From Melampsora larici-populina 98AG31 (lineage: Eukaryota; Basidiomycota; Pucciniomycetes; Pucciniales; Melampsoraceae), in assembly GCF_000204055.1 (NCBI RefSeq), contig NW_006768786.1:856873-920872 (forward strand): a stretch of 64,000 nt of DNA, given 5' to 3'. Positions 33,121 through 43,877 of the stretch are shown here, one piece after another. Under the pieces are notes generated by a model. It worked only from the letters and a program-made list of their open reading frames with translations, was not told the DNA's origin and ran no database searches. Every line of letters starts with the position of its first letter. Position 1 is the stretch's first letter. The translations under genes and the position numbers were made by a program.

Positions 33121-34232
33121 GATATTGATTTATGGGGAAGTGATGGAGAAGGATGTTCACTAAGGTATCAGAGAGCGTCATTAAAATAGGGAAGATTTTG
33201 GGTGGTTTGAGTTGATTGACTTCGAATGATCAAATGATCATTATGATATCCAATCTAAACGATATCATAACGGTCTTGATATCCTAAGTGCTCTCAAAGG
33301 TGCATATGGCATATGCGACATGTGAGTTTGCTCTGGTTATTTGTGTTCGGAATATGAACTGTAATATTCCTTCTTGCACTCGTAAAGAATGTCTTTTTTA
33401 CTGGCATCGCGATTATTTGCAGACATTATAGTCTGTAAATTGTAGTCTGTAAAAACCTAGATGTTTCCTATCGTGTATGTTTGACTGGAAAAAGGAGACA
33501 ATCATGTAAAAATCATGATTGTCTGCTCATCACATTGTTGGTAACAATGCACGATCCTATCAAAGGGATCCCATGACACCTTGCCTCCATCAGTTCCACA
33601 TCTGATGGAATGCGGAGCTGGCATACAGGTTTGTAAGAGATGCAGAGTCGCCGATAGGAAACCTAGATGTTTCCTATCGTGTATGTTTGACTGGAAAAAG
33701 GAGACAATCATGTAAAAATCATGATTGTCTGCTCATCACATTGTTGTTTAGATTGCACGATGCTATCAAAGGAATTTCATGACACCTTCCCTCCATCAGT
33801 TCCACATCTGATGGAATGCGGAGCTGGTATACAGGTTGTAAGATTTTCAGAGTCGCCCATAAGAAAACTAGATGTTTGTTTGACATGTATGTTTGGCTAC
33901 GATTATCGAACAATCATGTAAAAATCATGATTGTCTGCTCATCACATTGTTGTTTAGATTGCACAATGCTATCAAAGGAATTTCATGACTAAGATATTCA
34001 ATGTAAACTGACGCTGAGGTGTTTGCTCAGGCCAGGATATTCAGATCAGATGGAAGTGCAGTCATCGACCACACTTACAATTCCATAGTAATTTTCATTC
34101 CTTTAAAGGCTTTTTCCTCAGTGTTTCAATTCTCTTATTCTAACTCAAAATACAGTTCCACAATCCGTCTTACAAACGGGTTTCCCCTATAGATTGATCA
34201 ATATCCAAAGATTCTGAGCCTTATAATTACAG
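33121..34232. other. divergent promoter region with tandem repeats
   Basis: This lies between two divergent CAC-2 genes. It holds the 195-bp tandem repeat array listed below; the rest is AT-rich with no gene. Confidence 0.6.
33454..33990. repeat. tandem array, nearly three copies of about 195 bp, hairpin-rich
   Basis: Copies start at about 33454, 33647 and 33847 (the last is partial). Each complete copy carries three potential hairpins: TAGGAAACCTAGATGTTTCC, AATCATGTAAAAATCATGAT and CCATCAGTTCCACATCTGAT with its GG end. The CAGTTCCACATCTGATGG hairpin followed by AATGCGGAGCTGG recurs elsewhere in CAC-2 (31512 and, weaker, 38428). Confidence 0.85.
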
Positions 34233-37200
34233 ATGGAGTTTCCTGACGTTCGCCAATCTGGCTCTCACAAATCTGGACTGTTTCCCTCGTTCAACTATCC
34301 CGTCATCCCATGCAAAGGCGATAATATGTTAGATTTCGAAAACAATCCTGCCGCCAAGGCCGGCCTGTTAGAGATTGTTGGTCAAGGTAAGCCATGTGAC
34401 ACAAGGACTCCAACATCGCATGGGTTTTGATAAGTTGACATGTTTGGCTACACAGATTACCACGAGACCTACTTGGCGCCCGAATGGGCATCAATGAACA
34501 CCGTCTTCTATCCTAAACTTACCAAAAGAAATTTGAAACGGTCAGAATATATCGAAGTATTACGCCGACAGTTCAGTATGATCACCGTCATGATAAACTC
34601 TGCGCCAATGTCAAGGATAATCATGGAGAGTTGGCGAACAGTTGGACGTGCAATTGCAAAAGAGGCCAAAGGTCAGTCTTCAATGATTTCTTAAGATGTT
34701 GATATCCAGTTCTGACATTTCGATCAGATCTTGAAGACAACATCTTTATAAACGACACGGAATCGGCTTTGTGGGTGGATTTAGCAGGCGAAGAATCAAC
34801 CACTCCGCCCATGTCTCCCACCCCCAATCGTACTGCGAGGCCCTCGAAAATGGCAGAAGAACATTTGACGACTCCTGCCATATCTCCAAGCCCGACGTCT
34901 TCACCCGCTCAAATATCACATGTTGAAAGCAACAACTTCATAAAGCAGACAAAATCAGCTTTGTGGCTTGATTTAGCAGACGAACAATCAACCACTCCGC
35001 CTATGTCTCCCAACCCCAAATCGACTGTGATCCTCTCAAAAATAGCAGACAAACATTCAACAAGTGCTCCCATATCTCCCAGCCCCACGGTTTCACCCGC
35101 TCAAAATGCGAGCCACATCATAAATGCCTTTTCAAACGGTTCAACCCTCGATGTTCCAACCTTACAAGACACCAAAGTGTTGCCTATATCATCTGCGGAA
35201 TGACTCTCGGTGGAGCCCGACTTTTGGCACGCTTTTGACTCACCTGCGACTTGTTCAACGTCAGCCCCCAAGGAACCAATCATTATTCGGTTGAAACGCA
35301 AGATGCCTGATATCAGTGAATTACGTGGTTTCACTCACGGGCCACCCAGCAAAAAAACACTTCCCCCAAAAGCGGTTAAATTGGATGAAGTCAACATATT
35401 AATCAAATCTATCAAGAATTTATCTTCCTTGCTGTCTTCAATTCCTCAAGCTGCCTCAGACAACCGTATTTTCTTAGATCTGAAGAAAAGAGCTAAATTT
35501 GAAACCTTTACACCTTATGTTGGTGATCTCGAAGTTCCCTCATATCAGTTGAGGGAACTGGATTGGATCATCCCAGATAGCCACATCAATTCCCTTGTGC
35601 GCCTTGGCAAATGGGGACTCGATGCTGTACTAGCTCACATCAACTGGCTACGTGACCAAACTTTTTGGAACTCAGAAAGCGATGGCCACCTCTTGAAAAA
35701 GCTAACCCTGATCAATAAACTTTTGCTCAGCTCTGCAATACGTCGACCTCAGAATCCTCCTCTTTTTCGAATGGATGATTACCTTTCCGATGACGATTCT
35801 AATCACACCAATTCACCCTATCCCAAAGAGATTGAGGAAGGTCCCAACACGATTCAGCCAACTGCAAACATGAATCACGAAAATCTTACTTCAACAACTA
35901 TGCCGGTCAAAGATCACCACAGTTGGCCGGCCTCTCCTTTGCCTAATTTGAATATTGATGACGACACTCAGAGTAATGAACACAACGACACTCAGAACAA
36001 AGATTTTGAGGACTCACCTTTGCCACAATCGAATCATCATGACGACACTCAGATTAATGATCAGGACCACAACAATGATATCAAGGACTCTCCTTTTCCT
36101 CAGATCGACGAACCCGCCGAGACTCAGAAGATCAATCACGACGAGACTCACAACAATGATCTCAATGATTTTGAGGACTCTCCTTTGCCTCAATCGAATA
36201 ATCATGACAAGACTCAGATTAATGATCACGACCAGAACAATTATTTCGAGGACTCGCCAATTCCTCAGAACAACAAACACGCCAAGACTCTGAAGAACCA
36301 TCACGACGAGACTCAGAACAATGATCTCGAGGAATCTCCTTTGCCTCAGAACGACGGACACGCCGAAACTCAGAACAACCATCAGGACGAGACTCATCAC
36401 AATGATCTCGTGGTTTCTCCTTTGCCTCAGAACAACGAACACGCCGAGACTCAGAACAACCATCACGACGAGACTCAGAACAATGAGCTCGAGGTATCTC
36501 CTTTGCCTCAGAACAACGAACACGCCGAGAGTCAGAACAATGAGCTCGAGGTATCGCCTTTGCCTCAGAACCACGATCTCGCCGATACTCAGAACAACAA
36601 TCACGACGAGACTCAGCACAATGATTTCGAGCAATCTCCTTTGCCTCAGAACAACAATCAAAACGAGACTCAGAACCATGACCTCGAGGTGTCTATTTTG
36701 CCTGATTCGAATATTAATGACAAGACTCAGACTCAGAATAATGATTAAGACATTACTCTGAACTCTCATTCTAATCAAATTCCGGAATCCATACCAGCAA
36801 ACCTCAACACTCAGAAGACGTCATCACACGCTGCTAATCATCAGGTGGATTTGCAGCACAGCGATTCAACGACGGCCAACCATGTTTCTGACCCCTCCGA
36901 ATCATCTCTCCCACTTATCAGGACGTTCAGCATTTGGAAAAATCCAAGCAATGCTAATTTGGATATTACATGCACATCGGTTTCTTTCAAGAAAGAAACG
37001 TCACAAGATTGTGTTCTTATGTACAACGCGTGTCGACGGATGTTACGTGGACGCCTGCGAGCTATCAACACAGTGTATGACCCAAACGAGCGATTTCGGG
37101 GTGATAATCAATTATTTACCAGCAAGCAGCTCTCCCTGAGCAAATGGGTTACCCAAAAACACAGTGAGTTATTTCCCTTATCCCCACACTTTTCAATTCT

Positions 37201-38165
37201 CTCACTAAAACCTTTTTTGGCGTACAGCAATGGATCTCTTTGTTCCAGGTTGTGAAAGCCTTTGGCACGGGGATCAATTATTCGATTGGAATTATATTGA
37301 CAACCATTCCCCTGAAAACCCCGCCAAGGACCCATTGGCGGAATCCCTATGTTATACATTGAGATACATGCGAAATGTGACCAAACATCGGTTGCTAGTG
37401 GCCAGGAAGTTTGTGTTGGCGGCGTATGGCATGGTAGGCAATGAGGGGGGGAGTCTGCCGCCTGTAGACAACTTGACCGATTATAACCTGCCATACGTAG
37501 CTGTCAAGGATGCATTTCAATGTGCCATGCATTATCATCAGATGCAAACAGAAAACCGAGAATCAGACCACCGATCCGACACAGTTGAATTCAATTGCAT
37601 TGACCAGCTTTCGAGGTTGGTCGATTCAATCTATGGTTGTATTGAAGCCCTCGCGGTCATTCGCGCGCATTACCTCCACCTAACGCATACCGACCAACTA
37701 CGACTCATTCCTGCAAATGTCAATGCGAGCTTTCACAAAATATCGGGAACCGTTAAGCTGAGAACAGAGGCGCTAGCCCCCCTTGTATCATTTCTTGCGC
37801 TTGGTTTCAAAGGTCTGCTCACGTATTGGCGAAGCCCATCTAGAACGCCAAAGACTGGATTGATTCAACTATGTCTGGTCACTTCGCAAATGGGCCAGCA
37901 AGGCTATGTTGAAGAACCAATTTGGAAACGCTCAAGTTCTTATGTACTGACCACTATTTGAAAGGCCCTGTTTCCAAAAGGCGGCGACAAGGAACTGGTG
38001 GATACACCAGAATGGGAACACGTTACATGCAAAAGGTATGATCTGGCCCGAGAAATGTACTTAGATTTGGCAGAACACTGCCAGCTTACTGCCGAAGAAG
38101 CTCCCCAATATCCCCATCACATGTTACCAGTACATGACAAACTGACCCCAGATGAAATGGAGTGA
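34233..38165 (+). pseudogene. long CAC-2 gene of unknown function with three in-frame stops
   Basis: Exons 34233-34386, 34456-34671, 34728-37163 and 37228-38165 form one 1248-codon frame with all splice phases correct. It is interrupted by TGA at 35201-35203, TAA at 36746-36748 and TGA at 37959-37961. Each stop can arise from one C-to-T or G-to-A transition (CGA or TGG to TGA, CAA to TAA), and the sequence on both sides stays in the same frame. Parts in order: a conserved-looking N-terminus (YLAPEWASMNTVFYPKLTKR), two similar Ser/Thr/Pro blocks (ESTTPPMSPTPN and QSTTPPMSPNPK), a helical region with ELDWIIPDSHINSLVRLG, a repeat domain of about 26-residue units, and a C-terminal domain (WHGDQLFDWNYIDNHSP, HRLLVARKFVLAAYGMVG). 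No family recognised. Stop-codon readthrough is an alternative to decay but less likely. Confidence 0.7.
35950..36748 (+). repeat. coding tandem repeat, about 12 diverged units of 60-90 bp
   Basis: The encoded unit is roughly E(D/V)SPLPQ(N/S)N, followed by one or more H-x-(D/E)-(D/E/K)TQ(N/I)N(N/D)-type segments rich in His, Asn and Asp. Unit length varies by inclusion or loss of an HHDETQNN segment. It ends exactly at the TAA at 36746. Confidence 0.85.
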
Positions 38166-38472
38166 ATTTCATAATGACGGATGTAAATGACTTGTGCAGA
38201 ACATGACTAGTTATGATGTTGGTATATTTGTTTGAAAATATATTTATATATAAATATAAATATATTTTACCTCGCAACCAGTTTTCATCAATTTTGCAAT
38301 GTTGGCAATTTTGGAGAAATATCACGCAGTTTTAAACCTTTGGCAGCTTGATGTCAACACGATTAATTAAGATCGTTGTACACCGACATTGTGAAGTCAA
38401 GGAGATATAGATGTGATCAATATCTGTATTGGAGCTCCACATTTTGGGAGATGCGGAGCTTCAATACCCTAT
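38166..38472. other. 3' intergenic region between convergent CAC-2 genes
   Basis: An AT-rich run (TATATTTATATATAAATATA near 38238) and an imperfect hairpin at 38428-38465 (ATTGGAGCTCCACAT against GATGCGGAGCTTCAAT) lie just past the transposase stop. The hairpin resembles those at 31512 and 33587. Confidence 0.5.
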
Positions 38473-41400
38473 TTATCCAACAGTCCCGTTTGGCGCGCGC
38501 GCGTGCTTGTGCCATTCTGCCAAACCATTATCCACGGCGTTGTTCCACTTTTCAGGCGAGACCGGCCGGTATTGCACGTTGGCAAGCCTTCTATGTAAAT
38601 CACCATTGAATTGTGCGGCTGAGTTGATTATGAAAGAATTGGCAGCTCGGTGTTGTATGCCGCAACCCTTGACACGCGAAACTCTTCTTTCCAACCTTAA
38701 CATATGGGACATTGTGACCTCACATTTTGCCTCGTGACAATTATGCTGCACGTTTAATATGGCCAAAACACCCTTACAAATCCCAAATGTAAGCAAACCA
38801 AGATATAAGCCTCAAAACCACAGCCGAGGTGAATGAGATAGGGTCCGGTTTAATCACCTTGACACTGTGGCATATATGCTGATTTGTCAAAACCACTTCC
38901 CGCATATTATAATAAGGAACAACACGGCCTGAAACGCATGGATTTAATACCATCCAAGCCCTTTCGGCGTTGACACCGGGTTCCTTCCAGATTGAATTTA
39001 CTTGAGCAATTGCATTGATTGACTCAACCTGCGCAAGAAATGAGGTTAAACAAAGCATATGTGCAGTTGCGCGATGGCGTGAGGTAATGCAAAGTTGTAC
39101 TTACAAAGACAAAATCCATTGGTTCCACTTTTTGCCGATTGAGTAGTGATACGGCCGTGAAGCTTTCAAAGCTGTGGTGTGTATCAGTTTGCAGCACACA
39201 TGCAGGAGGACTTCCACTATTTTCCACGACCGCTGAGGAAGATATCATGAGTATTATCAGTCCAAAAATATAGAGGCCATTTCAAAGTGGCCACTAACCT
39301 CCCATGACAAATTGATTAGCGCGTTTCGGTTGACACAGTCCAAATGCCCGAGCCAAGTCTGGGAGTTTCAAGAACAGCTCCTTCAATTTTTTACCCGCAG
39401 TGACACGCAAATTTAAATCTTTATCCCAAAACGATGAACCCGATAATAAGATCCGCAACATCTGTTCATTTACAAAGGTATTTGCAATATCCAAACCAGG
39501 CGCTTGTTTGTTTGAATGAATTGAAGCTTGTCGAGTTTTCCCATTAAAAGACTCAAACTTCTCGGTAGCAAACAGGCACGCCGGACCAAAAGGGCGAATG
39601 GAGTCTTGTAGGTGAATGAGCATGTGGAACTTGGGCTTGTTGACCCACTGCGCTGTTAGAGTCATGAGGTGCTGTAAGAAGTGACTAATTAATATGTCCA
39701 CTTCTGCTAGATAACGTTCCATATCAGATATTTCAGTCTGAAATATGTAGGAACTCAGACAGCAAAGCGCCGTCCAAACTGCCCTTTGCGCCGGATCAAG
39801 ATGCTCAAATAAAACAAAAGGCACAGCCTGTAAGACAGTACGAAATTCCTTTCCTACAAGGTTTTGATAGAAATTAATGAACGTGTGGGGTTGAATGGGA
39901 GGAATATTCAATCCTTTCTTATTGAAAGCGCGCCACCTTCCAGACAGATCATTATACATCTTGCTACCGGCCTTTGATGGGTTGATCTGCTTCATGGTAT
40001 CTTGAAAAAGATACTTTGTGATACCTAACAGCACTACATGGAGAATTTCCACTGGGGTATCAAGATGCCCGTTGAAACCTGCAAGATAAGACAAAGATAA
40101 AATAAAAAACAACAATATATTGGAAAAATAAGGGTGACACTTACCTTTCAGCCTCAACATGGGGTTGAAAAGGTGATAGCCGTGCTGCCTGTTGAGGTCA
40201 TTAATAAGACCTTCCACATCGGCCGCTGGTTGTGTTTCGTGTGCCTTTTGGACGATTTTGATGAAGTAATCCAGGACAGTGTCACGGACCCCATATTTGC
40301 GGCCCAAATCCTCAATGAGGGTCTTGGTGTGTCGTCTTTGAGCGGTGCGCCATAGTTCCTCAGTTTGTGCCCTGGTTTTGTCCCATTTGCGCAAAGGTAG
40401 ACGTCCCTAAAAACATGCATCAGAATGTATGCATGTAAGCAGGCCCCTTTAATGGAGTGCTTACTGGGTGACCATCCTTGTCAATTCCCAAAAAATCACG
40501 AACAAAACCGCTGGATTCCTTATCAATTTTGCGATCTACCTGCAGTTCACACATCCGGCACGGGGTCAGGGTATTTGCGGGGTTGAGTGTGTTGCAAATC
40601 TCCGCATGCATTGGTGAATCGCCGGCGTGGAAGAGAACGACCCCCATGGCCAGAACGTCTTCACTGAGGGCATGATCATAAGCGACCAAACCGTTCTCGG
40701 CCATGTCACTGCTCAACATCAGCCCATTGTCAATAATCAGATGATAATGTACCACAATTCAAGCATTCTGAACCTTACTTTAGATCATCCACCACCTGAT
40801 CAAACATGTCCAACGCTGAGGCTAGGTTTGAAGTTGACAAAAAATGAATGTTGAATTCTTGATTGGATAATTTTGAAGGCAAACCAGCCAATGTCGTGTA
40901 TAAGCTCATATGCTTATTCCATTTTTTTGACACGTTTCCGGAAGTATCATCGGAATACAGAATCAGAGGTACATGTCGGACAGTTTTCCCATCTGCTTTA
41001 ATTCTCCACTTGTTCTGGAGCGGAATAGATGATGATGTTGCACCTTCGATTTCTGGAGATGTTCACACAGTCAGTTGCGCTAGGAACCTCCTTACCACTC
41101 CACGATAGTGCACCTACGATACATGGATTCCCCACATAAATCTTTCAGATTGACATTGTTATTCAGTTTAATGTCTGTAAATGGCCTCCAGAAATCGGTG
41201 CAGGGTACAGTGATTAGAGTGTTGGAGTTGAAATCAGGCTCATCAGGAATGGTGATCTTCACCGGAGGCAAAATTTCGCCATTTGGCTGAACTTTTGCAG
41301 GCAAGCACTTGGTAAATAGCTTTCCAAGATTTTGATAGAAGAATACAGGGACTACCAGCTGCCGAGTCTTCAGCTGGACTGGTTCGTAAATGTAGAAGTG

Positions 41401-42510
41401 TATGCCATGCTCGGTGATCATTGGTACACGGAGTTCGCGTGGAAGCCCTTGTCGCCACTTGAAACACTGGGAGAGTTCGCAGATAGGACCTTCTTCAACC
41501 AACTCGGGGATGTAAGCCAAGTGAGGGCTCACTAGGGGATTCGCCAGTTCCTGCAATGCAAAGAAATTTGACAATCAACAACTGTCAAAAGACAGTCCAC
41601 TCTGACTCATATCACTCACGTTTTTAATAATGGTTTTGATATTAATTCCAAACAAGGGGATTCCCGCCGGACTGAAGCGCTCCGTTAGGTCCAGCCCCAT
41701 CTGTTCTTTAATTTTTTTGCAGGCAGTCCTCAACGTATTCCAAGCCGGGAGGTTCACATCCAGCAGGGTGAAGATTGTGCGTAAACGGAGATAATCTGTC
41801 CGTGAAAGCAGGTTGCGGGGCGAGCCGATCATGAGGACACCAACTACGTGCTATTAGGTTGATCATCAGTATCAGCTACCTTCATTGAAAGCTTTTGTAA
41901 GCACTGACTTCAATGCTCTTGAAGGGATACCATTCCCCCGCTGTGTCTGCGCCCCCGGCATGATCATCTTCATCAACATCTGGATCCTCTTCAGAATCCG
42001 TCGTCTCTCCTCCGAGTAGTTCCTCAAACGCTTGTTGAAGCCTGATGAAATCAAACTCTTGGTCTGAGTCTGGTTCGACGTCGGAATCGTCAAATAAGCC
42101 CAGCGGATCATCACCATCAGGTGGACGTTCGAATAACAGTTGAGATTGAGGTGGATGGGGCGACGCAGCACGGTCACTTTGGTGATCTGCAATCATTTCG
42201 TCTTCGTCTTGCGCCAGTGAAGGTGATCTTTCAATTGCAGGGTCCAGGTTCATTAAATGTTCGGCATGTTGTTGATCTTGGTCAGCAACATGATGTGCGA
42301 CCGCGTCTAAGTGCGATGGGCATTTGATGTGCCGGTCGTAATTTTGCATTGCTCGAGAGCCCACACAAACGGTGCACCGGTATTTTGCTCGGTCCTGAAG
42401 ATTTGGATCGAACACAATGTCTGCTTAATGCCTTATCAGTGTGATGTGTGAGCCCAAGATGCAGGTCAAAGGGATGAATTACAAGGGTGAGGCTGTTCAG
42501 TTGTTGACAT
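38473..42510 (-). CDS. CAC-2 DDE-type transposase-like protein, 1121 residues
   Basis: Eleven exons: 42510-42483, 42420-41909, 41850-41620, 41550-41118, 41052-40779, 40711-40465, 40406-40145, 40078-39299, 39232-39105, 39028-38858 and 38772-38473. Phases all agree and there is no stop. Exon boundaries match CAC-1's transposase, with two exons of identical length (262 and 171 bp); CAC-2 has one extra intron (41908-41851). C2H2 finger at residues 25-46. Core motifs: LYSDDTSGNVSKKWNKHMS, HAGDSPMHAEICNT with PCRMCEL, DTPVEILHVVLLG, RFGPACLFATEKFESFN, and C-terminal NVQHNCHEAKC. The product is shorter than its paralogue because it lacks the long basic tail. The proposed catalytic residues are all kept. 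The divergence from CAC-1 is large, so the two elements are old sister lineages rather than recent copies. Confidence 0.8.
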
Positions 42511-43877
42511 GGTGTTTGTATCCTGTGTCCTGGAAAAGAGTGGTGGTAGAGTGGTGGTGGTGTGAAGCGCAGAGGTGGGTGCCACCTTCTTTTGACTAGG
42601 CCAGTAACTTCGTGTAGAGAGTATGACGGAAAGGGAAATCGATGTGAGAAGGTAGTGCCAGAATGGTCATGTCAAATTACTCCTGGCACGTCAGCGCACT
42701 GAAGGAACAGATTTTTCCCAGCTCACGAGTGTAATGACTCTAGCTCTGCGCTCCCCCAGATTACCTCCCTCTTAGAAGGGTTTCCATCTATTAAATCCCA
42801 TCGTAATATCTATCTCTTCGAATCCATACTATTATCACTAAAACTTATTAACTAACAATTATATCTCCTCCCACCCACCCAACACAGAACATAGGACCAT
42901 CAACCAGTATGAATTTTTAAAGTAAAGTGAGGTACAAAAAATACAAGGGAGGGGTCTTCGGATTGTGAAGAACTCTCCCAGTTAAAGGATTTGAAGTACT
43001 TTACGAACTTCTCAGATATCTCGTGAAGGAGAGTTCAATCAAAGAACTTTCTTCACGGAAGGAGACTTGCCTCCCGGTATAAGACCTTCCCTCACGTAGA
43101 CATAAGAGACAAGGGAAGGGTCAAAACCTTTTTTGGACAGTTATGATTGATGTTGTTAATAAGTTAAATGGATGGAGTGTGGCGTTGTGGCGCGTCTCAA
43201 CGCGCTCACGGTCCCGCCGAGGAGCACGGAGTCCGAGGGCCGTCTGCAAGCTGAGTTGAGGCGAAGTTTGGACCCAAAGGCCATGGAGAGTGCAAAAGCA
43301 GCCTCAAGTCGGACTTAAGTCAGTCGGGGGCAGGTCTGCAGGCCGCCTCTTGGCCCTGACCTTTTTGAGACCTGCTTGGACCCGCGGCGACCATTCCTCG
43401 ATCCAAAGTAGTCCCGTGGTGTACCCGCAAATACCCGTGTAGTACCGAGGTTTTTTGGTGTGTTAGCGACCCAACGGGCAGTACACCGGGCGACAAATCC
43501 GGGCAGTGTCGCCCGGAATTACAGAACCGGGCAAAACCGGGCTGTACCTTGGTGACTCACCGCCATTCTTCCAGCTGATAAGGAAGTTAGCCACCACACC
43601 ATCCCAATCCATCCATCCATCGAGCTAACCACCAATCTCAATCGGCTGCCCTGTATGCAGGGCAACCAACACCCAATCGAGGCAACTCAAGATCACAAGA
43701 TGTTGGTTTGCCTCATGATGGTCAGTTTCGTCATCTCCCTCCAACATCCTCACTCTCACTCACCACTGCTGTTTTCTAACGATCAATTTCACTTTCGTAC
43801 AGACATTCACATCTTCCACTATCACTATCTCATTCGATTCCTCTAATATTGCCTCCGTGTTATTACTGATCAGCTGG
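42511..43877. other. CAC-2 right subterminal region and MULE-2 leader
   Basis: 42511-43421 is the right end of CAC-2 with no gene; 43190-43410 is GC-rich. 43422-43877 is MULE-2 sequence 5' of its transposase, with repeated C/G-rich segments (CCCGG, CGGGC, ACCGGGC near 43480-43550) that resemble its terminal repeat motif TACCGCCCGG. Confidence 0.55.

Larger units (their letters stand above)
24294..43421. mobile_element. CAC-2: 19-kb DNA transposon, relative of CAC-1, containing MULE-1
   Basis: Left end CACCACAGACACG at 24294 and right end, read inward, CACCACGGGAC from 43421; TA pairs flank both (24292-24293 and 43422-43423). Terminal similarity is short (CACCAC), so boundaries rest also on the match to CAC-1 and on the split MULE-2: closing the gap gives continuous MULE-2 sequence GGGGTAATACCCGCAAATAC. 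After removing MULE-1 the element is about 16.3 kb. It carries the accessory gene (27493-29551), a plus-strand gene (29881-31380), a zinc-knuckle gene (32077-33120), a broken long gene (34233-38165) and the transposase-like gene (38473-42510). GC-rich hairpins with GGCGGTC/GACCGCC lie inside the left end (24310-24330 and 27160-27310), as in CAC-1. Confidence 0.8.

Noticed and set aside
33454..33990. CRISPR-like repeat array
   Set aside because: Units are about 195 bp, contiguous and without unique spacers, in a eukaryotic genome; it is a plain tandem array.
36014..36778. Minus-strand 254-codon hydrophobic reading frame
   Set aside because: It is the antisense shadow of the His/Asn/Asp coding repeat; its Val/Leu/Arg repeats come only from that array.
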